Part shown: piece by piece, positions 1-9,329 of the stretch
How positions within the stretch are numbered: position 1 is the first letter of the stretch
How the letters are laid out: the number at the start of each line of letters is the position of its first letter
Assembly (NCBI GenBank): GCA_009801015.1
Contig: VHZZ01001335.1
Span: forward strand, 135,315 to 157,355
DNA length: 22,041 nt
Direction of reading: 5' to 3'
Source: Silene noctiflora
Lineage: Eukaryota > Streptophyta > Magnoliopsida > Caryophyllales > Caryophyllaceae
The notes under the pieces: generated by a model
Told to the model about the DNA's origin: nothing
Databases searched by the model: none
Seen by the model: the letters and a program-made list of their open reading frames with translations, nothing else
Translations under genes and position numbers: made by a program

Positions 1-220
1 GCATAATCCAATCCAACTTCCACTTAGCTCCTTGTTCTCGATATTTGCTCTTTTTGTCGGGATTTAGCTAATAAAAGCTATATTTCCTACAAAACTCGTT
101 AATTGCATGCAAAACAACTAGAACAAGATATTAGCTCAAATAAACACTAATAAAAGTGCAAATAACAAATAAAACTGAGCACAAATATGGGGTAAGATCA
201 TATATAAAATAGGCTTATCA
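1..220. other. AT-rich end of an unidentified element abutting copia pol
   Basis: This AT-rich stretch has no convincing reading frame. It ends in CTTATCA at about 220, and the next base begins recognisable copia reverse-transcriptase coding sequence. A terminal CA at such an abrupt junction suggests the right end of an LTR or other element inserted into the copia element. The left end lies outside the window, so neither the matching terminus nor a target duplication can be checked. The family is not recognised. Confidence 0.3.
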
Positions 221-1490
221 GTCAGACTTACTTTCATCAGAGTGCAACTAGCAATAGTTGTACATCAGGATTTAGAACTTGAACAGCTAGATGTAAAGAC
301 AGTTGTTCTACATGGAGAGTTGGAAGAAGAGATATACCAGACTTAGCCATATGGTTTCCATGTTCCAGGTAAGGAAGACTATGTTTGAAAGCGGGAGAGG
401 TCCTATATGGGCTAAAACAGTCGCCAAGGCAGTGGTATAAAAGGTTTGACAGCAACATGTTGGGGATTGGCTATAATAGGAGTCTGTGTGATTGTTGTGT
501 TTACTATAACAAGGTGAAGAATAGATCTTTCATTTATCTGGTCCTATATGTAGACGATATGTTGATAGTTGCAGAGAGCAAGTCTGATTTTCAGAAATTG
601 AAGGGTCTTCTAAGTGCTGAATTTGAGATGAAAGATTTGGGTGTAGCAAGAAAAATTCTAGGAATGGAGATTTATAGGGATAGAAGTAAGAAAAATCTTT
701 TCTTATCTCAGAAGGGCTACATTCAGAAGGTTATATCCATATTTAGTATATCTACTTCAAAGCCTATAAATACTCCTAGTGCATCGAATGCACAACTGTC
801 TGTCGCTTTTGCACCCAAATCAGCTGAACAAAGAGCGTACATGTCCCGAGTACCATACTCTAGTGCAGTGGGTAGCTTGATGTATGCTATGGTCTACACT
901 AGACCTGATCTAGCGCAATCGGTCAGTGTGGTGAGTCGGTTTATGAGTGATCTAGATAAAGAGCATTGGCAAGCTGTGAAGAGGATTTTCTGGTACCTTA
1001 AGGGTATATCTTATGTTGGTCTCATTTATGGAGGTGATAGAGAGTGTTTAGTGTCAGGGTATTGTGACTCTGATTATGTTGAAGATGTGGATACTAGAAG
1101 ATCTATAACTGAATATGTTTTCATTCTTGCTGGTTCGGTTGTTAGTTGGAAGGCTACTTTGTAGCCTATAGTAACGTTATCTACTACAGAAGCTGAGTAT
1201 ATGGCGTTGACCGCAGCAGTTAAGGGGGGAAATTTGGTTAAAGGGGTTGATCAATGATTTGGGGCTACATCAAGATCAAGCTATTGTGTACTGTGATAGT
1301 CTTAGTACAATCTGTCTAACTAAAGACGATCAAGTCCATCATGAGAGGACTAAGCACATCGACCGTTAGGTATCATATCAAAAGGAATGAGAAGAGGATT
1401 AAGGTGAACAAAGTAGGTACTACTGATAACTGACTTGCTAAATATCCGAAGATTATGATTCCCCCATTGTGGGCAATATCTGAGGAGGAA
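221..1490 (+). pseudogene. copia pol remnant: reverse transcriptase to RNase H
   Basis: The translated segments match plant copia polyprotein in order. First comes the RT part around LELEQLDVKT and GLKQSPRQWYKRFD (to about 450). Then comes the YVDDM catalytic motif (about 548-562), the FEMKDLG block (about 619-639) and YSSAVGSLMYAM (about 856-891). The RNase H core follows, with GYCDSDY (about 1057-1077), a TEAEYMAL block (about 1189-1212) and HERTKHID near 1340. RT and RNase H would make and process the cDNA of the element in cytoplasmic particles. The gene is a decayed fossil. Integrase and gag, which come first in copia elements, are not in the window. Confidence 0.85.
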
Positions 1491-1572
1491 GGGACAAGAG
1501 TTTCTGGTACATCTGGCATTTATATATGGGGGTGCATTTGGTACATCTGCCTGATTATAAAAGGATTCAAGT

Positions 1573-1585
1573 CAAGGTGGAGATT
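1573..1585 (+). other. copia polypurine tract
   Basis: The purine-rich run CAAGGTGGAGATT lies directly before the TGTTGG start of the 3' LTR. In LTR retrotransposons this is where plus-strand DNA synthesis is primed. The position and composition fit the family. Confidence 0.7.
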
Positions 1586-1907
1586 TGTTGGATCTATGCC
1601 TTGTTGTTAGTCGACATCTTTCTAAATGGTATCTGTTATCGTTATTGGGCTATGGTTCTGTTTTGGGCCTTATTAGGTCATTTTATATTAGGTTAGAGAG
1701 TACTATATAAACTCTCTAACCCTCACCCTAGTAGTCATGCTTATTATTCCGTCTGAATATGTAATCCTATAAAACTCCTCACACATTAATAAAACTCTCT
1801 CCCTTTGCTCTGTGGACGTAGCTAACACACCGTTAGTGAACCACATAAATCTGTGCGTTGCTTTGTTTTTTGTTCTTTATTTATCTTTTCTCACATCCAT
1901 TATAACA
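1586..1907 (+). repeat. copia 3' LTR (322 bp)
   Basis: The LTR begins TGTTGG right after the polypurine tract and ends TATAACA, giving short inverted ends TGTT/AACA. It contains a TATA-like box, CTATATAAAC, at about 1703-1712 and an adenine-rich AATAAAA at about 1787. The GTGGACGTAGC block near 1812 is a motif I associate with plant copia LTRs. The five bases after the end (GACCC) would be the target-site duplication, but the left partner is not in the window. Confidence 0.75.
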
Positions 1908-2169
1908 GACCCCGTAGGCGTTGTCCACAATGTGTGCCATGTTTTTGGATTGAGGTTACTCTTCTGCCCTTCTTCGAACCTACGGAATGTGTGTCAAGTT
2001 TTCGATTAGGAGTTATTGTATGTTGAATCGGGGAACTTTCATCCCGAGAGTCTAGATCCAGGTTCAGACTAGAACTGTATTATATGATCATCGTCCTACT
2101 AGGAGGATTGAGTCTTGTATTGTCTTGTCTAGTTCCGTCCGCTTTGCATATGCCATTCCGTGAGAGTTA
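1908..2169. other. non-coding flank, nothing recognised
   Basis: This stretch lies between the copia LTR and the 51-bp tandem repeat. It has no supported gene on either strand and short open frames only. It is part of the sequence into which both LTR retrotransposons inserted. Confidence 0.5.
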
Positions 2170-2372
2170 TGTCTTGGACATGCTTTAAAGGTAGCCTCGG
2201 AGCCAGAAACTTGTTTGTTGTATCTAGGACATGCTTTAAAGGTAGCCTCATCGGACACTTGTTTGTTGTATATTAGACATGATTTAAAGGTAGCCTCTGA
2301 GCCGGATACTTGTTTGTTGTATCTTGGACATACTTTAAATGTAACCTATGAGCCGGATACTTGTGTGTGTTG
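2170..2372. repeat. tandem repeat, four units of about 51 bp
   Basis: Four successive copies follow the pattern ATCTTGGACATGCTTTAAAG, then GTAGCCTC, GAGCCGGATACTTG and TTTGTTGT. They start near 2170, 2221, 2269 and 2320, so the pitches are 51, 48 and 51 bases. Units 1-3 are close to each other and the fourth is more diverged. All pitches are multiples of three, so a short frame runs through most of the array, but nothing else suggests coding. Arrays of this sort are common in LTR promoters and intergenic DNA. Confidence 0.85.
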
Positions 2373-2505
2373 TCATCTTGTTTGGTCTTATCGAGCACTA
2401 GGGGATTAGATAAAAGCCACCTAGTATCGATATGATTGGAGGGATGATGTTCTCATTCGCACTTGTAGTGAGATACAAGCCATAGGTATGCTTGTGACAT
2501 TAGTA

Positions 2506-2510
2506 GTCAC
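2506..2510. repeat. target-site duplication, left copy (gypsy)
   Basis: GTCAC precedes the 5' LTR and GTCAT (10697-10701) follows the 3' LTR. Four of five bases match, and the difference is a C to T transition. This supports a single insertion with its original ends. Confidence 0.7.
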
Positions 2511-2540
2511 TATAATACATCGGATTTGTGACCTCGGGCT

Positions 2541-2700
2541 ACTTGGCCGAGAGGGGGCTAATCGACCGAATAGCTGGTCTGGGTGGTCTGTCAGTGTTCT
2601 ATTTGTTGTGAACTCGGATGAGTTTGTCAGCACTCGTTCGAGTTAGGTGTACTCGATCGAGTGTGGCTTACTCGGTCGAGTGTCTCGTACTCGACCGAGT
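2541..2700. promoter_or_regulatory. palindrome array in U3 of the 5' LTR, 19-bp pitch
   Basis: Six 12-bp units of the pattern ACTCGRYCGAGT start at 2541, 2560, 2632, 2651, 2670 and 2689. The spacing inside each cluster is exactly 19. The units at 2651, 2670 and 2689 are near-perfect palindromes. The array ends about 33 bases upstream of the TATA-like box, in the position expected of an upstream promoter or enhancer. No known factor is assigned. A dimeric DNA-binding protein is an inference. Confidence 0.75.
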
Positions 2701-2731
2701 GTCCGGTTCGTTATGAGTTTTTACGCGGTTT

Positions 2732-2740
2732 GATATAAAT
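2732..2740 (+). promoter_or_regulatory. TATA-like box of the 5' LTR
   Basis: GATATAAAT at this place corresponds to TATATAAATA at 9551-9560 in the 3' LTR. It lies just downstream of the palindrome array, fitting a U3 promoter with transcription starting about 30 bases further on. Confidence 0.6.
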
Positions 2741-3884
2741 AGAATGTGAAGCAGTGTTATTTGTCTTTTAAATTTAAAACATTTATCAAATCATCTTTTT
2801 ACAAACCAAAGAACGTAGAATTGCTCTCTTCTATTTCTTATCAATCCAAGGCGTTTATTCATCTTTTGTTGGGGATTTTTACAACTTTGCCTTTGTAATA
2901 TTTTGGGTAAATCTTTGATCTAGTCCTTTATGGCTTTGTTGAAGATTAGTGAAACCCTAATTTGAGTATTTGGGGGTTTTTGGATTAGATTTCCTTGTTC
3001 GTTGTTTCGAATACTTAATTATATTATAGGAGGAGACTTCGTAGAAGAAGCTTTCTGATTTCCGTGCTATGATTATTGGAGTTGCTTACCAGGTAGGGTT
3101 TCCCTACTCAGTTGACTGTAGAATGATATGTATGATAATGTGACGATATTTTCTACTGTTTTATGATATGGTTATGGTTATGTTTATGATATGGATGCTC
3201 TTGTTGGAGTTTGGAATTGGTATTATGTGCCATTGCGAGAGATGGTCTCACCCCCATTATTTGCCTCTTGTGTTTCTCGACGCAAGGGGGATGTGCACAT
3301 TAATGGACTTGGGTTCGCTCATGCGTGAGAGGGAATTTTGGTGGTATGGTTGTTGTCCCCACTGGCGGCGTGGATTACCTATTGCGATGGGTAATTTGGC
3401 AGGGCTACACACTCTGGTTTGTAGTCGGTTACCGGTTACTATGGAGTTTGGAGGTATTGGAGATGGTTATAGTGGATGTTCATATTTATATTTTGTTATT
3501 TCATATTATTGTATAGTTGACTGACCCCGTTTCTGTTTTCAAAATTGTGGTGATCCATTCGGAAATGGTAAGCAGTTGGCTTAGCAGGTGACGATGGTTA
3601 TCTTTGTTGATGTTATTGTGGGAATTGGCAGGGTAGAGTCATCACCGGTCCTTAGTAGTCTAGCTTCCGCATACTTTGTTTCATCTTGTTATCACAGTTT
3701 TTAGATTTGGTTTTGTATTGGTATTTTTTTAGACTTGTAATCAGTTTATTAAAAGTTAACCTTTAATTCATGTTTCATTATGGTTAATGTGATGTACACT
3801 ACCTCGGGTAACTGAGATGGTAGCTCTTTTATATCTTGAGGTAGTCCTTGATAAGGTGCCTTGGGGTATGGGGGTATTACAAAG

Positions 3885-3896
3885 TGGTATCAGAGC
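3885..3896 (+). other. primer-binding site, initiator tRNA-Met type
   Basis: TGGTATCAGAGC begins three bases after the 5' LTR. It is the usual plant primer-binding site complementary to the 3' end of initiator methionine tRNA, where minus-strand DNA synthesis starts. Confidence 0.93.
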
Positions 3897-4274
3897 GACG
3901 ATTTTGGAACCTAAGACCAATGAATCAATGAACTTAGGGTGTCTAAATAAAATGAACATGGGTAGGTGTTTTTTTAGGCTACCGCAAAGGCTAGGGAGAC
4001 GTCCTAAGGCCGCATTTTTGCCTTTATAACTTTTAACCGGTCACTATAGGGTTTTAAGGGCCGTTGTGTGCCTATATGTTTTACTTATATGTTTCATGTG
4101 GATTGTTGGATGATAAGTGTATGAGATGTATGGAGATGTGTGAAATATATGTTTCATATGGATTGTTGAGTAATTGAATGTATGGATAAAGTGTCGATAT
4201 GGAGTTCGTATCTTGTTAAGGTTAAGTGTGATTTATATTTTGTTTAAGCATGGGGGTAGTTCGTATATGGCATG

Positions 4275-4477
4275 ACTCGACCGAGTGAGGTGGAATCGAC
4301 AGAGTAATGGCAACTCGGCCGAGACCCTGGCACTCGACCGAGTGGTTAAAATGGTGTTTTGGGGCAGGACCCCTGTAAGTTTTCGACTCGACCGAGTGTG
4401 CGAGGCACTCGATCGATTGGGATGTACTCGACCGAGTACATAAGTGACTCGACCGAGTTGGTTGAACTCGACGGAGT
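4275..4477. repeat. palindrome array in the gypsy leader
   Basis: Nine more units of the ACTCGACCGAGT type start at 4275, 4294, 4313, 4332, 4386, 4407, 4426, 4447 and 4466. The first four are on a 19-base pitch and the last five alternate 21 and 19. They lie in the untranslated leader between the primer-binding site and gag, so they are present in the RNA and absent from the LTR copies nearby. Several units are perfect or one base off. The rest of 3897-4555 shows nothing recognisable. Confidence 0.8.
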
Positions 4478-4555
4478 GTCTTTCTGGGAGGATATTTGTG
4501 TTTGTTTTGAGTCGTAGGCTATATGCTTACGATTGTTCTTCTTACATAGCTAACG

Positions 4556-5500
4556 ATGCCTCCCAAGAGATCAGCTGCGCACGTGAGGGCTTCGGAGATG
4601 ACCCTTGATGAGATAGCTCGCATGATTGAACAACAGGAGGCTCTTAACGAGGCTCTTAAGACAGTAGGGAAAGCTAAGGAGAAGGTAGTGGATGCCACCA
4701 AAATGAGCACCACTCTCTCTCGCTTCAACCCTACGACCAATGAGGGCACAGGGGCGCCGAACCTGTTGGATAACGAGCATTAGGAGATGGAGAGTGTACT
4801 TGAGGTGGTCAATTGTCCGGATGAGTTGAAAGTGGAACAAGAGGGATGAGACCGGAGTTTCGTGGAACAGGGAGAGAGAGAGAGACAACAAGGGAGTATT
4901 ATAAGAGCCAGGGGGAACCTGCTATCCCTTGGAATGAATTCAAGAAAGCAATAAGACATCAATTCGTCCATAAGAATGTTCCAACAAGTTGAGGGCGGAG
5001 TTTGACTCCTTCCGGATGACCGAGGGGATGACCGTGGCGAAATACTAACGCAAATTCAATGAGTTGGCTCGTTATGTGCACGGCATGGAGATGAACTAGC
5101 TGAGCTGAGCTATCCGCTTCGAGAAGAGGCTATCGGTGAAGATACTTGAGAGGTTGACTTCTGGGGTCCTTACGGACTTGAAACAGGGGTATGATATGGC
5201 TAGGAACGCAAAGAGACTGGCGTATATGACGAAAAGGCTAAGGAAAAGGGTAGTGAGAAAAGGAAGGCTGAAAGTGAGGCCATCGGGACATCTGGGTTTA
5301 AGAGGGGGAACTACAACCATGGGAGGGCTTCCTCTAGCGGCTTCGAGTTCAGTGGAGTCTTGTCGTTTGGAGGCCGGGGTGGTAGGAGCTTTAGTGACGG
5401 CTCAGGGTTAACTTGCTACAACTTTGGCGGCTTGGTCCACAAGAGGCATGAGTGTACCAGTCTTGGTGGGAACGGCTTTCAGGGGCAGCGTAGAGGAGGG
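4556..5500 (+). pseudogene. gypsy gag region
   Basis: The region starts at ATG 4556 (MPPKRSAAHVRASEM). It contains a capsid-like stretch with recognisable Tekay-type words such as LAIRFEK and LKQGYDMA in the frames around 5100-5200. It is followed by a glycine- and arginine-rich tail with a zinc-knuckle-like segment around 5413-5455. Gag builds the virus-like particle and binds the RNA. This copy is a decayed fossil. Confidence 0.75.
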
Positions 5501-5699
5501 TTCTCTCAAGGACCGGGTCAGATTATGGCTAGAAACAGACCAGTTGGGTCATGGCATAGCCAAGGGAGTCAAGGCAATACTAGTAACTTCAACTGCAACA
5601 ACAGTGGAAACTATCAGAGGCAGAATGGTAATGGGAACCAAAACTCGGCTGCTAAATCGACTGCATCGGCTAGCACGGTGCAGGGTGGAGGCCAGAAGA

Positions 5700-6100
5700 A
5701 CAGTGGCAAGCTGTTTATAATGGATAAGCAAGCAGCAGAGAATGATGCGCAAGTGGTCACCGGTACATTCATTGTTAATAATACTCCTTCTTTTGTTTTA
5801 TTTGATTCGGGGGCGACACATTCGTTTGTATCTAGAAGTCATGTTAAGGCTATGGGTTTGGGGGAGTATGAGCCTGTAAGGGATGAAATTTTTATACCGT
5901 CGGGAGAGTCTGTATCTTGTGGGAAGTTGTTTAAGAGAGTGCTTATGGTTGTTGGACAAGTCAACTTTCTAGTTGATTTGTTTGAGTTTCATATGGATGG
6001 GTTTGAGGTCATAGTTGGGATGGATTGGCTGGGGAGGTATAGTGCTACAATAGACTGTCACCAGAAGAAGGTTTCTTTAAAAGGGTCTAAGGGAGTTAGA
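5700..6100 (+). pseudogene. gypsy aspartic protease region
   Basis: LFDSGATHSFV at about 5797-5830 is the catalytic DSGATHSF motif of chromovirus protease. It follows GTFIVNN and precedes VIVGMDWL (about 6007-6030), the usual second conserved block. The enzyme would cut the Gag-Pol polyprotein. It is part of a broken element. Confidence 0.88.
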
Positions 6101-6309
6101 GTGTCTTACCATGGATTTGTGATCAAACCCAAAGTCAAGATCATTGCAGCTGTGACATTGAAGTCCTACCTGAGGAAGGGCTATCCTATGATTCTGTGCC
6201 ACGTGAAATATACTAGGATAGAGGAGCCATCAGCTATGGAGATATATGTGGTGGGTGAGTTCAGGGATGTTTTTCCAGATGAGATATCGGAGTTACCACC
6301 GTAGAAGGA

Positions 6310-6990
6310 TATCGATTTCAGTGTGGAGTTGAAGCCAGGGACGGGAGCTATCTCTTAGACCCCGTACCGTATGGGTCTTAAGGAGCTGTCCGAATTGAAG
6401 AAGCAGTTAGATGAGTTGCTAGAGAAGGGATACATTAGTCCTAGTGCATCGCCTTGGGGTGCCCCAGTTTTGTTTGTAAAGAAGAAGGATGACAGCTTAA
6501 GGCTGTGCATTGACTACAGGGAGCTGAACCATGTGACGATGAAGACCAGGTATCCTTTACTGAGGATTGATGACCTTTTTTACCAGTTGAGTGGGGCTGG
6601 AGTGTTTTCAAAGATTGATCTGCGGTCGGGGTACCATCAGCTCAGGATCCGGGATGAGGACATACCGAAGATAGCTTCTCAATCGAGGTATGGTCACTAT
6701 GAGTATGTGGTAATGCCGTTCGGATTGACTAATACACCAGTCACTTTCATAGATTTGATGAACCGGGTTTTCAGTCAGTTCTTAGATCGATTTGTGGTGG
6801 TCTTCATTGATGACATACTGGTCTATTCTAAGACTATGGAGGAGCATCTGAGACTGGTATTGCAAACCTTGCACGATAACCAGTTGTAAGCTAAATTGTC
6901 CAAGTGCGAGTTTTGGCTGGAGAAGGTGGCTTTTCTAGGTCATGTGATTTCTAAGGATGGTGTAGTTGTGGATCCTACCAATATTAAGGC
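6310..6990 (+). pseudogene. gypsy reverse transcriptase region
   Basis: The conserved Ty3/gypsy RT blocks appear in order: [20 protein letters not shown], then [17 protein letters not shown] (about 6478-6530), [12 protein letters not shown] (about 6611-6646), MPFGLTN (about 6713-6733) and the catalytic [10 protein letters not shown] (about 6802-6831). These are the fingers, palm and YxDD-equivalent motifs. RT copies the element's RNA into DNA. The element is a fossil. Confidence 0.93.
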
Positions 6991-7018
6991 GGTGTCTAAG
7001 TGAGAAGCACCGAAGAAT

Positions 7019-7600
7019 GTGGCTGAGGTTCGGAGTTTCTTGGGTCTAGCTAGGTACTACAGGAGGTTCGTGAAGGATTTCTCAAAAATAGCTCGACCTA
7101 TGACAGCATTGATGAGGAAGGATAACAGATTTCGTTGGGATACAAGTTGTGAGACGGCGTTCCAAACCTTAAAGGAGTGTTTGACCACAGCTCTTGTCTT
7201 AGCTTTGCCAGAAGGGAGTGAGAACTTTGGGGTATACACGGATGCTTCAAAGAATGGTCTGGGTTATATACTGATGCAGAATGGGAAGGTAATCTCTTAT
7301 GCTTCGAGACAGCTAAATACTTATGAGGAGAACTACCCTACTCACAACTTGGAGTTGGGTGTTGTGGTTTTTGCTTTGAAGATTTGGAGACACTATCTTT
7401 ATGGGGCGACTTTTAAGGTGTTTTCAGATCACAAATGCTTGAAGTACATCTACACCCAAAAGGAGCTGAATATGCGTCAGAGGAGATGGATGAAGTTGAT
7501 TGGTGACTATGATATGGAGATTATCTATCATGAGCAGAAGGCTAGTGTTGTTGCTGATGCATTGAGTCGGAAGAGTGCATTCTTTATGTACAGCTATGTC
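7019..7600 (+). pseudogene. gypsy RNase H region
   Basis: [15 protein letters not shown] (about 7030-7074) is the end of the RT connection domain. [13 protein letters not shown] (about 7228-7266) carries the first RNase H aspartate, [20 protein letters not shown] (about 7288-7350) the glutamate, and [11 protein letters not shown] (about 7420-7452) the next aspartate. VVADALSRK near 7550 ends the domain. RNase H removes the RNA strand during cDNA synthesis. Confidence 0.92.
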
Positions 7601-7689
7601 TCTTATGCGACTTAAGGATGAGGTTAATGGAATGGGAATTCATATGATTCGAAAGGGGGGTGCTCTTGGGGACTTGACAGTGGAACCCA

Positions 7690-8930
7690 AACTTTATGAG
7701 GAGATCAAGAGTAAGCAAGCTGATGACCCTAAGATCCGGGAGTGGAGAGATGGGGTGGAAAGGGGAACTGTTTTGAGGTTTTCCGTTCATGATGATTGGA
7801 GTGTTCGATTTGATGGGAGATGGTGTGTACCTAATGACACTGAGCTGAGGAAGATGATCATGACTGAGGCTCATTTCACACCTTATTCAGTGCATTCAGG
7901 TGGTGATAAACTTTACGAGGACCTAAAGAAGACTTTTTGGTGGCCTGGGATGAAAAGGAAAACCGCTGAGTTCGTGGCTAGATGTTTGACTTGTCAAAGG
8001 TTCAAGGGAGATCAGCGAAGACCGCAAGGTAAGATTCGGTCTCTTGAGGTACCTGAGTGGAAGTGGGAATCTATTTTTATAGATTTCATTAAACGCTTAT
8101 CGAGGACTCAGTAGGGCAACAATATGATTTGGGTGATTGTGGATCGACTGACGAAGTCGGCTCATTTCATTCCAATGAAAGATACTTGGAGCAAACTGCA
8201 ACTAACTAATGGGTATAGGAGAATGTGATTCGACTACATGGTGAACCGAAAGACATCGTGTCGGACCGAGATGCGCGGTTTATATCTAAGTTTTGGCAGG
8301 AGTTGCAGGAATTGATGGGTACTAACTTGAAGATGAGTACGGCATTTCATCCTACGACAGATGGGCAGATTGAGAGGACCATAGAACTTTAAGGATATGT
8401 TGAGGGCTTATGTTATGGAGTTTGGTGGCAGTTGGGAGGATAGAATGGATTTGATTGAGTTGTCTTATAACAACAGTTTCCACACCAGCGTTGGCATAGC
8501 ACCATTCGAGACTTATATGGGAGGGGATGTAGGAGTCCGATATGTTGGGATGATAGTGCTGAGGCTGTGGTTTTAGGACCATATATGGTGTAGGATATGA
8601 TTGAACAGGTACGGTTGATACGCCAAAAGATGAAAGCAGCTCAAGATCGGCAAAACAGTTATGCCGACTTGCATCGCAGGGACATCGAGTTTTAGGTGGG
8701 TGATAATGTTCTTTTGAAAATGTCACTTATGCGTGGTGTGATGAGTTTTGGCAAGAGGGGTAATTTGAGCCAGAAGTTTATAGGCCCGTATGAGATCTTG
8801 GATCGGATTGGTGAGGTAGCTTATCGTTTGGCGTTGCCACCGGCTTTGGACCGTGTACACTATGTTTTTCATTTGTCTCAAATCCGGAAGTATGTGAGTC
8901 ACCCTTCTCACATGCTAGAGGTTGAGAATA
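7690..8930 (+). pseudogene. gypsy integrase region
   Basis: The N-terminal HHCC zinc-binding part is visible with EAHFTPYSVHSGGDKLYEDL and CLTCQRFKGD (about 7866-8010). Core segments follow: FIDFIKRL, then VDRLTKSAHFIPMK near 8145-8180, and the ISKFWQELQ and [10 protein letters not shown] blocks near 8287-8360. The C-terminal GPYEILDRIGEVAYRLALP block (about 8784-8840) leads to the chromodomain. Integrase inserts the cDNA into the chromosome. This copy is broken. Confidence 0.88.
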
Positions 8931-8935
8931 TATAG

Positions 8936-9139
8936 TTGGATGAGTCTTTAACATGCATGGAGGTACCAAAGGAAATCTTGGACCGTAAGGTGCGCAAGAC
9001 GAGGAATGGTGAGACGGTGTTGCTGAAAGTTTTATGGACGAATCATAATGTTAAGGAAGCAACTTGGGAAGCGGAGGAGGCAATGAAAGAGCAGTATCCG
9101 CATCTTTTTGACCATGTATGGTTGGTTACGGGGGCGTAA
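8936..9139 (+). pseudogene. gypsy C-terminal chromodomain
   Basis: The stretch containing PKEILDRKVRKTRNGETVLL, VLWTNHNVKEATWEAEE and YPHLF ends at the family's usual C-terminus. This is the chromodomain fused to chromovirus integrase, thought to guide insertion toward marked chromatin. Its sequence is the Tekay/Del type as I remember it. It is followed by about 175 bases of 3' untranslated DNA. Confidence 0.9.
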
Positions 9140-9315
9140 CCTTGTTCTTTTTAGGGGGGTAGGAGATGATCGCATGTGTTTCGGGACAGTTTTGAGCCAG
9201 TTTTTATATGTGCTTCGGGTAGGTTTGGTTATAGTTCAAGTGTGTTTTAGTTTTTGTCAGTTGTAGTGTCGTTTTTACAGGTATAGGTTCGAACTTCGGG
9301 GATGAAGTTCGTTTT

Positions 9316-9329
9316 TAAAGTGGGAAGAC
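9316..9329 (+). other. gypsy polypurine tract
   Basis: AAAGTGGGAAGA lies immediately before the 3' LTR, in the place where plus-strand synthesis is primed. Confidence 0.8.

Larger units (their letters stand above)
221..1907 (+). mobile_element. Ty1/copia (Tork-like) retrotransposon, 3' half, broken fossil
   Basis: This is the right half of a copia element: the C-terminal part of reverse transcriptase, RNase H, a short 3' untranslated stretch, a polypurine tract and a 3' LTR. The Tork assignment rests on the block around YSSAVGSLMYAM and on an LTR motif of the type GTGGACGTAGCTAACAC near 1812, both familiar from plant Tork-type elements as I remember them. The 5' half is missing at a junction near 220. 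The coding part is broken, with about five or more breaks. Age cannot be dated because only one LTR is present. Confidence 0.85.
2511..3881 (+). repeat. gypsy 5' LTR (about 1371 bp)
   Basis: This pairs along its whole length with 9330-10696. The left edge is set by where the similarity starts (TATAATACATCGG against AGTAATACATCGG). The right edge is set by the shared GTTACA/ATTACA end, which is followed here by the primer-binding site. It holds the palindrome array in U3, a TATA box near 2733 and a long non-coding R/U5. The open frames inside it (3168-3524 and 3325-3516) are not genes. Confidence 0.92.

Noticed and set aside
2215-2409. Short frame with 17-residue repeats
   Set aside because: It is the translation of the 51-bp tandem repeat. 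No start context or further coding support.
2541-2700. Spaced palindromes looking like a CRISPR array
   Set aside because: Spacers of seven bases, plant context and location in an LTR promoter rule this out.
3168-3524. Open frame of 118 codons, with a similar one at 9982-10332
   Set aside because: Both lie inside the two LTRs, which are non-coding. Their similarity is explained by LTR identity.
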